Shown: positions 10,705-19,659 of the stretch, one piece after another | How the letters are laid out: each line of letters opens with the position of its first letter | Position numbering within the stretch: position 1 is the first letter of the stretch | Assembly: GCF_024752355.1 (NCBI RefSeq) | Contig: NZ_JANTHZ010000006.1 | Coordinates: forward strand, 239,534 to 303,533 | Reading direction: 5' to 3' | Origin: Ancylobacter mangrovi | Lineage (GTDB): Bacteria > Pseudomonadota > Alphaproteobacteria > Rhizobiales > Xanthobacteraceae | DNA: 64,000 nt | Translations under genes and position numbers: made by a program | Notes under the pieces: generated by a model | Told to the model about the DNA's origin: nothing | Databases searched by the model: none | The model's input: the letters and a program-made list of their open reading frames with translations, nothing else

Positions 10705-11484
10705 ATGCGCCCGCCGCGCCTTCTGATTCTCGGCGGCACGAGCGAGGCGCGCGAGCTCGCCGCCCGCCTCGCCGCGCTGGAGGCGGCGGGAGCCGGTGGA
10801 TTCGAGATCAGCGTGTCCCTTGCCGGGCGCACGCGCAACCCGCTCGCCCTCGCCGCGCCGGTCCGCTCCGGCGGCTTCGGCGGGGTGGACGGGCTCGCCG
10901 CCCATCTCGCGGCCGAGCGCATCGACGTCTTGGTCGACGCCACCCATCCCTTCGCCGCCGGCATCTCGCGCAACGCGGTCGAGGCCGCGCGGCTCGCCGG
11001 CGTGCCGATCCTCGCTTTGCTGCGCCCGCCCTGGGAGCGGCAGCCGGGCGACATCTGGACCGACGCGCCCGACATTCCGGGCGCCGTCGCCGCCCTCGGC
11101 ACGGCACCGCGCAACGTGCTCGTCACGCTTGGCCGCAACGAGGTGCGTGCGCTGAAGGCCGCGCCGCAGCACCATTATCTGGTGCGCAGCATCGACCCCG
11201 TCGACCCGCCGCTCGCCCTGCCCCGCGTGGTCTATATCGAGGCGCGCGGCCCGTTCGCGCTGGAGGATGAGCGCGCCCTGTTCGCCGCCCACCACATCGA
11301 CGCGCTGCTGTCCAAGAACAGCGGCGGCGCGGCCACCTATGGCAAGATCGCCGCCGCCCGCGCGCTCCGCGTCGAGGTGGTGATGGTCGCGCGCCCGTCG
11401 CGCCCGCAGGTCGAGACGGTGGCGACCATCGATGCCGTGCTGGACTGGCTGGCGGAGCGCTTTCCCCGCTTCGCGCCCGACTGA
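10705..11484 (+). CDS. cobK: Precorrin-6A reductase
   Basis: 259 residues. NADPH-dependent reduction of precorrin-6A to precorrin-6B. N-terminal RLLILGGTSEARELAARLA is the CobK nucleotide-binding start; DATHPFAAGISRNAVEAA, LVTLGRNE and LLSKNSGGAATYGKI are family blocks. It is the only corrin-ring gene on the plus strand here, lying between the minus-strand cobL and cobJ. The ATG at 10705 has only a weak Shine-Dalgarno. The open frame upstream overlaps the cobL start and is not homologous. Confidence 0.94.
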   Translation: MRPPRLLILGGTSEARELAARLAALEAAGAGGFEISVSLAGRTRNPLALAAPVRSGGFGGVDGLAAHLAAERIDVLVDATHPFAAGISRNAVEAARLAGVPILALLRPPWERQPGDIWTDAPDIPGAVAALGTAPRNVLVTLGRNEVRALKAAPQHHYLVRSIDPVDPPLALPRVVYIEARGPFALEDERALFAAHHIDALLSKNSGGAATYGKIAAARALRVEVVMVARPSRPQVETVATIDAVLDWLAERFPRFAPD

Positions 11485-11510
11485 CACGGCACAAGCCACG
11501 CGCGCCGCCC

Positions 11511-12269
11511 TCATCGCGGCCCCGCCGAGCGCGGCGTGTAGACCAGCGAGGGCAGGCCGGGCCGCTCCACCAGGCGCGTCTCGACCGAGCCGACGATGAT
11601 GCAGGTGGCCATGTCGGCCATGTGGCCGCGCGCATGGGTCAGCGCCAGCACCCGCAGGCGCTCGTCGGCCCGCCCCACCGCGCGCCCGAAGATCACCGGC
11701 ACACTGCCGGGCAGTTCCTCGCGCAGCACCTCGAACGCCCGGTCGAGCTGCCACGGCCGCGCCTTCGAGACCGGGTTGTAGAACGCCATCGCGAACCCCG
11801 CCTGCGCGGCGAGCCGCAGGCGCCTCTCCACCACTTCGAACGGCTTGAGGTTGTCCGACAGCGAGATGGCGCAGAAATCGTGGCCGAGCGGCGCGCCGGT
11901 CCGCGCCGCCACCGCCAGCATGGCGGTGATGCCGGGCACGATCTCGACCTCGAGCGCGCGCCATTCCGCCGGCCCGGCCTCGATCGCCTCGATCACCGCC
12001 GCCGCCATGGCGAACACGCCGGGATCGCCGCCCGAGACCATCGCCACACGTGACCCGCCCGCGGCATGGGACAGCGCCGCCCCCGCGCGCGCCAGCTCCT
12101 CCCGATTGTCGGAGGCGAAGCGCTGCTGGCCGGCGCGCTCGGGCACGCGGGCGAGATAGGGCACGTAGCCGTAGAGCGCCTCGGCCGCTTCCAGCGCCGC
12201 GCCCGCCTCGGGCGTCAGGAAGCGCGCCTCGCCGGGCCCGAGGCCGACCACGTAGAGCTTGCCGCTCAT
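11511..12269 (-). CDS. cobJ: Precorrin-3B C17-methyltransferase
   Basis: 252 residues. This methylase does the ring contraction: it methylates C17 of precorrin-3B and gives precorrin-4. KLYVVGLGPGEARFLTPEA opens the protein; SGGDPGVFAMA, PGITAMLA and the MAFYNPVS block are typical of CobJ/CbiH. The start overlaps the cobI stop by 4 nt. It is the last gene of the riboswitch-led cobW-N-G-H-I-J run and ends 26 nt from the convergent end of cobK. Confidence 0.95.
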   Translation of the reverse strand: MSGKLYVVGLGPGEARFLTPEAGAALEAAEALYGYVPYLARVPERAGQQRFASDNREELARAGAALSHAAGGSRVAMVSGGDPGVFAMAAAVIEAIEAGPAEWRALEVEIVPGITAMLAVAARTGAPLGHDFCAISLSDNLKPFEVVERRLRLAAQAGFAMAFYNPVSKARPWQLDRAFEVLREELPGSVPVIFGRAVGRADERLRVLALTHARGHMADMATCIIVGSVETRLVERPGLPSLVYTPRSAGPR

Positions 12270-12997
12270 CCGCGCGCCTCCCAGCCCGGCACCAGCACGA
12301 TGGCGAAATAGGGCGCCGGGCTCTCGTCCCGCGCGGCGAGCGGGACGCAGTGCCCGCCATTCATGGTGCCACGCTCGACATAGACCGCGCGCCCGAGCCG
12401 GCCGGAGGCCGCCAGCGCGCGGCGGATCTTCGGCAGGTTGCGCCCGACCTTCATGATGACCGCCGCGTCCGCCTCGCCGAGCCGGCGCACCAGCTCGGCC
12501 TCGGAGAGCGTGCCCGGCAGCACGCTGAGCACGTCGTCGCCCTGCGCGATCGGCGCGCCGAGCTGCGACCAGCAGCCGGACATGCCGGTGACCCCGGCGA
12601 CGATCTCGGTCGGGTAGCGCCCGGCGAGCCGCACATGCAGATGCATGTAGGAGCCGTAGAACATCGGGTCGCCCTCGGAGAGCACCGCCACCGTGCGCCC
12701 GGCGTCGAGATGGCCCGCCACCGTGTGCGCGGCCTCCTCGTAGAAGGCCGCGATCGCCTCGCGATAGGGCGCCTCGTCCTTCGGCGATTCGGTCGTCACC
12801 GGATAGTCGAGCGGCAGCTCGATCGCCCCCTCGCGGAAATGCGCGCAGGCGATGGCCCGCGAATGGCTCGCCCGGCCGCGCTTGGCGAAATAGGCGATCA
12901 CCTGTGCCTCGCCGAGCGCCCGCGCCGCCTTCAGCGTCATCAGTTCCGGGTCGCCCGGCCCGACGCCGACCCCGATCAACCGTCCCTGCGTGCTCAT
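12266..12997 (-). CDS. cobI: Precorrin-2 C20-methyltransferase
   Basis: 243 residues from the ATG at 12997, overlapping the cobH stop by 4 nt. It methylates C20 of precorrin-2. GVGVGPGDPELMTLKAAR, LSEGDPMFYGSYMHL and GVTGMSGCWSQLG are characteristic of CobI/CbiL. An upstream open frame overlapping cobH is shadow sequence. Confidence 0.95.
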   Translation of the reverse strand: MSTQGRLIGVGVGPGDPELMTLKAARALGEAQVIAYFAKRGRASHSRAIACAHFREGAIELPLDYPVTTESPKDEAPYREAIAAFYEEAAHTVAGHLDAGRTVAVLSEGDPMFYGSYMHLHVRLAGRYPTEIVAGVTGMSGCWSQLGAPIAQGDDVLSVLPGTLSEAELVRRLGEADAAVIMKVGRNLPKIRRALAASGRLGRAVYVERGTMNGGHCVPLAARDESPAPYFAIVLVPGWEARG

Positions 12998-13629
12998 ATG
13001 CCCGGCCTCGCCAGCGCGTTCACCGCCGCCGCCGTCATGGCGCTGCCGCCGAGCCGCCCGCGCACCACCAGCCACGGCACCCCGTGGTCGGCCGCCGCCA
13101 GCGCGTCCTTGGATTCGGCCGCGCCGACGAAGCCGACCGGAATGCCGAGGATCGCCGCCGGCTTCGGCGCGCCCGCGTCCAGCATCTCCAGCAGCCGGTA
13201 GAGCGCGGTCGGCGCATTGCCGATCGCGACCACCGCCCCCTCCATCCGCTCGCGCCACAGCTCCATCGCCGCGGCCGAGCGGGTGGTGCCGAGCTTCGAA
13301 GCCAGCTCCGGCACGGCGGGATCGCGCAGCGTGCACACCACCTCGTTGCCCGCCGGCAGCCGCGCCCGGGTAACGCCGTGCGCCACCATTTCGGCATCGC
13401 ACAGGATCGGCGCGCCGGCTTCGAGCGCGGCGCGGCCGGCCCGGACCAGACCGGGCGCGAAATCGATGGCGAAGGCGGCTTCCACCAGCCCGCAGGCGTG
13501 GATCATCCGCACCGCGACGTCGGCCTCCTCGGGCGAGAAGCGGCCGAGATCGGCCTCCTCCCGGATGATGGCGAAGGAGCGTTCGTAGATCGCATTGCCG
13601 TCGCGCACATAATCGAACGGGTTCGACAC
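12994..13629 (-). CDS. cobH: Precorrin-8X methylmutase
   Basis: 211 residues, the usual CobH length. It moves the C11 methyl group to C12, giving hydrogenobyrinate. The N-terminus (FDYVRDGNAIYERSFAIIRE), the conserved MIHACGLVE with the catalytic His region, and ILGIPVGFVGAAESKDAL all match CobH/CbiC. It overlaps cobI by 4 nt and starts directly after the cobG stop. Confidence 0.96.
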   Translation of the reverse strand: MSNPFDYVRDGNAIYERSFAIIREEADLGRFSPEEADVAVRMIHACGLVEAAFAIDFAPGLVRAGRAALEAGAPILCDAEMVAHGVTRARLPAGNEVVCTLRDPAVPELASKLGTTRSAAAMELWRERMEGAVVAIGNAPTALYRLLEMLDAGAPKPAAILGIPVGFVGAAESKDALAAADHGVPWLVVRGRLGGSAMTAAAVNALARPGI

Positions 13630-14916
13630 TCAGGCCGGGTCCTTCTTCAAGAATTCATCTTCCATGACGTCCCGCGCCAGCAGCTCGCGCAGCTCCGCGT
13701 CGAGCCTGCCGAGCGGTACGATCCGCGCCGGAGCGTCGCGCGGCGTGCCTTCGACCACGATCCCGGCCCCCGCGTCCAGCCCCACGATGGTGAGCGCGGC
13801 CCGGGCGGGATGCGCGCATCCCTTGGCGCAGCCCGAGACATGCAGTTCGCCGCCCATTCCGCTACCCGCAAGCAGCGGCGCCAGCGCGGTGGCGAGCGCG
13901 CGCGTCTCGATGCGGGCGGAGGCGCAGGCCGGCGCACCGGGACAGGCCGCGACCCGCCGCAGCGGATCGGAAGGGTCGACGATGAAGCCGAGCGCCGCGG
14001 CTTCGCGCGCCAGAAGCTCCGCCGCCCCGCGCGCCAGCCCGACGATGAGCAGCGCCCGTCCGGCCGCCGGCTCGACATGGCGCGCGCCGCTCGCGCGCAC
14101 GGCGTCAGTGAGCCGTTCCAGCGCGCCGGCCGTGGCCTGCCCGAAAGGGGGCGCGATCCCGAAGGCAAAGCTGCCATCGTTCAGCGCGTGCAGCCCGACC
14201 GGCTCGGCCGGCGGGCGGTGCGGCTCCGGCACGGCGTCGAGGCCGAAGGCCGCGCGCAGCCGAGCCATGCCCTCCTGTCGCACCATGCCGTCCATCCGTG
14301 CGGTCGCGCCGTGGCCGGCGAGGCGGGCCAGCAGGCCGACCGTCACCTCCGCCGCCCGCTCCCGCGCCACCTCGCCGGCAACGAGGCCGGCCAGACGGAC
14401 GAGGACGCGGCCGCGGCCGCCGGCGGTGAGCGCGATGTCGGCCTTCAGCGCGCCGGGATGGAGCGTCCCGCCGCCATCGACCACCACCGAGACCTTGGGC
14501 GCGAGACGCGGCACCAGCCCGGCCGCGCCTTCCGAAATCGCCTGCGCGAGCGGGCGCGGATCGAACGCTTCCGCCGGGTCGAGCCCCGCCAGCGCCCCGG
14601 TCTCCACCGGGAAGCCGCCGACCGGCACGATGCCGAGCGCGTCGACCCCGGCCGGCAGGCGCGCCGCACTTTCGGCCGTCAGCCCGCGCAGTTGCAGCTT
14701 GCCGCGCGCGGTCACCTCGACAATCCCGTTGCCGCATTCGCACGCCAGCCGCGCCAGCCCGGCAAGCTGGTCCGGCGTCAGGGGCGCTGCCGGCTGAAGC
14801 CGCGCCAGCAAGCCGTCGCCGGTTGGCATCGGCTCGGGCAGGCTCGGGCAGGCGCCGCGCCGCATCGCCGCCGCATCGGCGCTCATTTCCATCGCTCTCG
14901 CGGGCACCGCGCTCAT
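13630..14916 (-). CDS. cobG: Precorrin-3B synthase
   Basis: 428 residues. An oxygen-dependent enzyme of the aerobic pathway that forms precorrin-3B from precorrin-3A. It belongs to the nitrite/sulfite-reductase-like family: CPGAPAC (C-x5-C) and SGCAKGC (C-x3-C) are the siroheme/4Fe-4S ligand pattern in the C-terminal half. The start overlaps the cobN stop by 4 nt; an ATG a few codons further in is also possible. Its presence shows that the oxygen-dependent route is used. Confidence 0.93.
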   Translation of the reverse strand: MSAVPARAMEMSADAAAMRRGACPSLPEPMPTGDGLLARLQPAAPLTPDQLAGLARLACECGNGIVEVTARGKLQLRGLTAESAARLPAGVDALGIVPVGGFPVETGALAGLDPAEAFDPRPLAQAISEGAAGLVPRLAPKVSVVVDGGGTLHPGALKADIALTAGGRGRVLVRLAGLVAGEVARERAAEVTVGLLARLAGHGATARMDGMVRQEGMARLRAAFGLDAVPEPHRPPAEPVGLHALNDGSFAFGIAPPFGQATAGALERLTDAVRASGARHVEPAAGRALLIVGLARGAAELLAREAAALGFIVDPSDPLRRVAACPGAPACASARIETRALATALAPLLAGSGMGGELHVSGCAKGCAHPARAALTIVGLDAGAGIVVEGTPRDAPARIVPLGRLDAELRELLARDVMEDEFLKKDPA

Positions 14917-17900
14917 TCGGCCGCCTCCCCGACGAGGGCGGCGAGGCCGGCGCCGACATCGTTGCGGCGCGGATGCCAGAGGCCCTTTTCCCGCGCCCGG
15001 TCGAAGCGCCCGGCGACGAAGCGCGCCGCCTCGGGCGAGGCCTCGATCAGGAAGGCGCGCACCCGCTCGTCGACCACATAGGCCTCGTGCAGAAGGTCGA
15101 TCAGATGGCCCGGCACCGCCCGCGTCGCCTCGGCGAAGCCGACCAGCCGGTCGACCGTCTCGGCGATCTCGGCCGCCCCGCGCGGGCCGTGGCGCAGCAG
15201 CCCGTCGATGTAGCGCGGGCTCGCCCGTCCGCGCACGATCCGCGCGATGGTCTCGGCGAGCGGGCGCGCCTTCGGGCGCGCGGGATCGGCGGTGTCGAGC
15301 ACCACGAGGTCGGGCAGGCGGCCGAGCCTTTCCGCCGCCGCCGCGAAGCCGCCGATGAAGGCAAGGTCGGCATCACCTTCGAGCAGGTCACGTCCGGGAT
15401 CGTCGGCGCCGTGCACGAGCAGGTCCGCCTCCGCCACCCGCGCCTCGAAGGCGTCGCCTGCGAGCCGCGCCGTACCCTCCGCCCCGCCATAGGCATGCGA
15501 GGCGCTGGCGAGATAGGCCTCGCCGAGCGCCGCCCGGTCGACCTCGCCGCGCGCGAGGCCGGCACCATAGGCACCCGGCGCGGTGCCGAAGATGCGCACC
15601 GCCGCAGCGTCGTCGCCGCTCCTCGCCGCCGCCTCGATAGCCGCCTTCAGCGGGTTCTCATCGCCCGTCTCCTCGCGCCGCGCCACCGCCTGCAGCGCGG
15701 CGTCGAGCAGGGCGATCTGCGCCGGGAACAGGTCGCGGAACAGGCCGGAAATGCGGAACGTCACGTCGACCCGCGGGCGCCCCAGCACGGCCGTCGGCAG
15801 CACCTCGATGCCGGTCACGCGCCCGGTCGCCGGGTCCCATGTCGGCCGCGCGCCGATCAGCGCCAGCCCCTGCGCGATCTCCTCGCCCCCGGTGCGCAGG
15901 CTCGCGCTGCCCCACAGGTCCAGCACCAGCGCGCGCGGCCAGTCGCCATGGGCCTGCGCATAGGCGCGCAGCACCTCCTCGGCGGCGAGCGTGCCGAGAT
16001 CCATCGCCGTGGGCGTGGGCAGGGCGCGCGGGTCGGTCGCGTAGAGGTTGCGCCCGGTCGGCATCACGTCGGTGCGCCCGCGCCCCGGCGCGCCGGCCGG
16101 CCCGGCCGCAACCCGCCGCCCGTCGAGCGCCGCCATCAGCCCCGCGCGCTCGGCCTCCCCGCACGCTCCCCGGCCATAGACGTGGAAGCCGTCCTTGAGC
16201 CGCATCTCCTTGATGTCGCAGAGGAACGCGTCGATCTGCTTCAGCGCCTCGTCCGGCGCTAACTCCGTCGTCAGCCCGGCATCGCGGGCGAATCCGGTGC
16301 GGCCGGCCTCCTCGACGATCAGCCGCGCGAGCCGCTGGCGCCGGCGCGGGTCGAGCCCGTCGGCCTCGGCATATTCATCGACCAGCCGCTCCAGCTCGCG
16401 CGCCTCGCCCGCCAGCCCCGCTTCCAGTGTCGGCGGCGGCAGATGGCCGAGCGTGAGCGCGGCGATGCGCCGCTTGGCCTGCGCCGCCTCGCCGGGATTG
16501 GAAACGATGAAGGGATAGACCACCGGCAGCGCGCCCAGCACCAGCTCAGGGAAACAGCCGGCGGTGAGCGCCACATGCTTGCCCGGCAGCCATTCCAGCG
16601 TGCCATGCGCGCCCATATGCACCAGCGCGTCCGCCTCGCGCTGCAGCCACAGCCCGAAGGCGAGCAGCGCGTGGCGCGGCGGCAGCGCCGGGTCGTGATA
16701 CTGCGCGCGCCGCTCCTCCTGCGAGCCGCGGTCGGGCGCGATGGCGACGGTGAGATTGCCGAAGGCGCGGGCGCGGAAGCGGAAGGCGCCGTCGACCAGT
16801 CCCGGATCGTCCTCCGGCGCGCCCCAGGCGGGCTCGATGGCGGCCATCGCCTCGGCCGGGAGCGTGGCCGTCAGCCGGCGATACTCGGCGAGCGGGAGGG
16901 ACACATTGCCCCCCTCCAGCAATTCCAGCAGCGCGCGCTCGTCCGGCGGCGGCTCCTCGACCGCGTAGCCGGCCGCACGGCAATCCTCCAGTAGCGCGAG
17001 GATGCTGGCGGGCACGTCGAGCCCGACCGCCCAGCCGGTCCGGCCCGGCACGCCGGCATAGTCCGGCATCAGCACCGCCACTCGCCGCGCCGCGGGCGCC
17101 AGCCCCTGCAGCCGCACCAGCGCCGCCACCCGGTCCGCCACCTGCCCGACGCGGTCCGGCTCGGCCCTGTTCGCCAGCGCGGTGAAGCCCGGCACGGCGC
17201 CGGCCTCTTCCGGCGCCTTGAAGGAAAGCGCCCCGGCCAGCACCCGGCCGTCGATCTCCGGCAGCACGACATGCATGGCGAGGTCGGAGGCGGTGAGCCC
17301 GCGCGCGCCCTCCGCCCACGCCTCGCGCCGCGTGGTCGCGACCACCGCCTGCAGCACCGGCACGCCCGGCGCGTCGAGCACGCTCGTCTCCCCGGGGTCG
17401 GCCGCGGCGAAGGCGGTCAGCGTCACGATGACGGCGGGCTCCATCCCCGCCAGCGCCGTCGCGAGAAAGGCCGCCGAGGCCGGCTCGCGCAGGCTGGCGA
17501 CGAAAATCGGCTTCGGTGCCAGCCCGCGCGCGGCGAGCGCGGCGCACAGCGCGTCGACCGGCGCGGTATCGCCGGCGAGCCACATGGAGCGGTAGAATAT
17601 CACCGGAACGGCCGGCCCCTGCCCGGCCTCCCCGTCCCATTCATACGTCCCGGCCATCGGCACCGGCACGGGGGCCAGATCGTGCGCGGCGGGATCATGC
17701 CCCGCATGCCGGGCGAGCCGGCGCAGCAGGGCGTGCATGTTTTCAGGCCCGCCGGCACGGAAATAGGAAAGCAGCGCGGCGAGCTCGTCGGCCGGCAGGG
17801 TCGAGGCCCCGGCGAGGCGCGGATCGTCGCGGTCCTCGCCCGGCAGCACAGCGAGCGCGATGCCGCGCGTGCGCGCCTCGCTCGCCAGCCGCTCCACCCC

Positions 17901-18194
17901 GTAGCGCCACCAGTCGAGCCCGCCCAGCAGGCGGACCACGATGACGCGCGCATGCACGGCCACCTTGTCGATCCACAGATCGACCGACATCGGATGGCGC
18001 AGGTCCCGCAGGCTGGCGAGCCGCAGGCTGGGCAGGCGGTCGCCCGCCGCAAGAGCGCCCTCTTGAGCCCGCGCCAGCGCGCCGAGATCGCTGTCGGTGA
18101 AGGACAGCACCACCACCTCCCCCGGCGTCTGGCCGAGGTCGACCGGCTCGACGAGATCGTCGAGGCTGGTCGAGGTGGTGGTGAGGATGTGCAT
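14913..18194 (-). CDS. cobN: Cobaltochelatase subunit CobN
   Basis: 1093 residues, a short form compared with the well-known CobN of about 1,275 residues. It is the large, Mg-chelatase-H-like subunit that inserts cobalt into hydrogenobyrinate a,c-diamide together with CobS and CobT, which are not in this window. Visible family blocks include PVIFYRSMWLAGDTAPVDAL, a central LVHMGAHGTLEWLPGK and a C-terminal region ending near ARFVAGRFDRAREKGLWHP. It starts 31 nt downstream of cobW and overlaps cobG by 4 nt. Confidence 0.93.
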   Translation of the reverse strand: MHILTTTSTSLDDLVEPVDLGQTPGEVVVLSFTDSDLGALARAQEGALAAGDRLPSLRLASLRDLRHPMSVDLWIDKVAVHARVIVVRLLGGLDWWRYGVERLASEARTRGIALAVLPGEDRDDPRLAGASTLPADELAALLSYFRAGGPENMHALLRRLARHAGHDPAAHDLAPVPVPMAGTYEWDGEAGQGPAVPVIFYRSMWLAGDTAPVDALCAALAARGLAPKPIFVASLREPASAAFLATALAGMEPAVIVTLTAFAAADPGETSVLDAPGVPVLQAVVATTRREAWAEGARGLTASDLAMHVVLPEIDGRVLAGALSFKAPEEAGAVPGFTALANRAEPDRVGQVADRVAALVRLQGLAPAARRVAVLMPDYAGVPGRTGWAVGLDVPASILALLEDCRAAGYAVEEPPPDERALLELLEGGNVSLPLAEYRRLTATLPAEAMAAIEPAWGAPEDDPGLVDGAFRFRARAFGNLTVAIAPDRGSQEERRAQYHDPALPPRHALLAFGLWLQREADALVHMGAHGTLEWLPGKHVALTAGCFPELVLGALPVVYPFIVSNPGEAAQAKRRIAALTLGHLPPPTLEAGLAGEARELERLVDEYAEADGLDPRRRQRLARLIVEEAGRTGFARDAGLTTELAPDEALKQIDAFLCDIKEMRLKDGFHVYGRGACGEAERAGLMAALDGRRVAAGPAGAPGRGRTDVMPTGRNLYATDPRALPTPTAMDLGTLAAEEVLRAYAQAHGDWPRALVLDLWGSASLRTGGEEIAQGLALIGARPTWDPATGRVTGIEVLPTAVLGRPRVDVTFRISGLFRDLFPAQIALLDAALQAVARREETGDENPLKAAIEAAARSGDDAAAVRIFGTAPGAYGAGLARGEVDRAALGEAYLASASHAYGGAEGTARLAGDAFEARVAEADLLVHGADDPGRDLLEGDADLAFIGGFAAAAERLGRLPDLVVLDTADPARPKARPLAETIARIVRGRASPRYIDGLLRHGPRGAAEIAETVDRLVGFAEATRAVPGHLIDLLHEAYVVDERVRAFLIEASPEAARFVAGRFDRAREKGLWHPRRNDVGAGLAALVGEAAE

Positions 18195-18225
18195 CGCTCG
18201 GCTCCCGGCCCGGCGCGTCGTGCCG

Positions 18226-19305
18226 TCAGGCCGGAACCGAGACGCCGCTGCGGGCGCCGGCGCCGGAGAGGATCGCCTCCACCTTCGCCCGGTCGAGGCC
18301 CTTCAGCCCGATCGCGACCAGCCGCCCGGTGCGCGGGCCCGCGCCCCAGGGCCGGTCGAACTGGTGGCTGACGCGCGGGCCGACCGCCTGCAGCAGCAGC
18401 CGCATCGGCTTGCCGGCGACGGGCAGGAAGCCCTTCACCCGCAGCACGTCGGCCTCTTCCGCCGCCCGCGCCACCCGCGCGGCGAAGGCCGCCGGATCGT
18501 CGATCTCCGGCACCTCGACGACGAAGCTGTCGAAGTCGTCATGGTCGTGATCGGCCTCGTCGTCGTGATGGGTGCGCCGGTTCTCGATGTCGTCCTCGGT
18601 GCCGACGCCAAGGCCCATCAGCACCGCCGGGTCGATCCGCCCCTGCGCCACGCTCACCACGCTGACGCCCTTCGGCAGCTCGGCGTCGAGCGCGGCCCGC
18701 GCCCGGACCTGGCCCTCGGCGTCGACGAGGTCGGCCTTGGTCATGATGACGAGGTCGGCGCAGGCGATCTGGTCGTCGAACACCTCCTCGATCGGGTCGT
18801 CATGATCGAGCTGGACGTCGCTGGCGCGCTGCTCGGCGAGCGCGTCGTGGTCGTGCGCCACCCGGCCGGACGCGAGCGCGTCGCCGTCCACCACCGCGAC
18901 CACGCCGTCCACCGTCACCCGGCTCTTGATCGCCGGCCAGTGGAAGGCCTGCACCAGCGGCTTGGGCAGGGCGAGGCCGGAGGTCTCGATCAGGATGTGA
19001 TCGACCTTCGGGCTGCGGGCGAGAATGGCGTCGAGCGCGGGCACGAAGTCGTCCGCCACGGTGCAGCAGATGCAGCCATTGGCGAGCTCGACCACGTTCT
19101 CCTCCGGGCAGGTCTCGATGCCGCAGCCCTTGAGGATCTCGCCGTCTATGCCGACGTCGCCGAACTCGTTGACGATCACGGCGAGCCGCTTTCCGCGCAC
19201 GTTTTCAAGGATATGCCGGATCAGCGTGGTCTTCCCCGAGCCGAGGAAGCCGGTGACGATGGTGCACGGCACCCGCGAAAGGTTGGTCGGGTCGGTCTGG
19301 CTCAT
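18226..19305 (-). CDS. cobW: CobW-type G3E GTPase, cobalt-related
   Basis: 359 residues. A P-loop GTPase thought to deliver cobalt to CobN. Walker A is TGFLGSGKTT near residue 19. The metal-binding CxCC is ANGCICCTV near residue 75. A His/Asp-rich stretch, HHDDEADHDHDD, lies near residue 240, and a CobW C-terminal domain follows. The ATG at 19305 is chosen over a non-conserved upstream extension. It is the first gene of the minus-strand corrin operon, directly behind a B12 riboswitch. Confidence 0.93.
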   Translation of the reverse strand: MSQTDPTNLSRVPCTIVTGFLGSGKTTLIRHILENVRGKRLAVIVNEFGDVGIDGEILKGCGIETCPEENVVELANGCICCTVADDFVPALDAILARSPKVDHILIETSGLALPKPLVQAFHWPAIKSRVTVDGVVAVVDGDALASGRVAHDHDALAEQRASDVQLDHDDPIEEVFDDQIACADLVIMTKADLVDAEGQVRARAALDAELPKGVSVVSVAQGRIDPAVLMGLGVGTEDDIENRRTHHDDEADHDHDDFDSFVVEVPEIDDPAAFAARVARAAEEADVLRVKGFLPVAGKPMRLLLQAVGPRVSHQFDRPWGAGPRTGRLVAIGLKGLDRAKVEAILSGAGARSGVSVPA

Positions 19306-19380
19306 GCGGCGTCTCCAGCGGGCCGGTCGGGTCACGGGATGCGCCGGCCGCGGAGGTTTCCGCGCGAAGCCGCCGGGAAT

Positions 19381-19416
19381 GGGTGCCCGTCGGCTCTGCC
19401 TGAGCGCCGGGCACCC
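19381..19416 (-). terminator. Perfect 9-bp inverted repeat between riboswitch and cobW (possible expression platform)
   Basis: GGGTGCCCG (19381-19389) and CGGGCACCC (19408-19416) form a perfect 9-bp stem with an 18-nt loop in the 5' leader of cobW, about 25 nt after the riboswitch ends. There is no U-tract after it, so it may be a Rho-assisted or antitermination hairpin rather than a classic terminator. The role is inferred from position. Confidence 0.4.
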
Positions 19417-19440
19417 CGCCGGCGATCACGACCGAACCGA

Positions 19441-19635
19441 TGGCAGGTCTCCTGGCTCGCGGGTCGCCGCCTCGTCGCCGCCTTCCCGGGATATCCCAGT
19501 GGCATCCGGCACGGGCTCGCCGCTCACAGTTGCGGGGGCAGCCGCGGAATTGGGACACGCCGTTTCCGGTTGGCGTCCCGCACCGCATTCCCTCTTCGTC
19601 CCTCCCCGGGGGGAGGAAACCGTCGGTCGCCTTCA
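19441..19635 (-). promoter_or_regulatory. Cobalamin (B12) riboswitch upstream of cobW
   Basis: On the minus strand the B12 box core GCTGCCCCCGCAACTGTGAG is at about 19524-19543, followed by a GCCACTGGG element, a GGGAAGG-type element and the closing GAGCCAGGAGACCTGCCA near 19441-19460. These are the conserved parts of the adenosylcobalamin riboswitch in the right order. It leads the cobW-N-G-H-I-J run, so high coenzyme B12 should lower expression of those genes. Confidence 0.92.
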
Positions 19636-19659
19636 CTTAAGGAGCCCGCGCGGCGAATG

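Noticed and set aside
16443..18371. Several plus-strand frames antisense to cobN and cobW
   Set aside because: They only mirror the real genes, whose motifs and 4-nt overlaps form a coherent operon.
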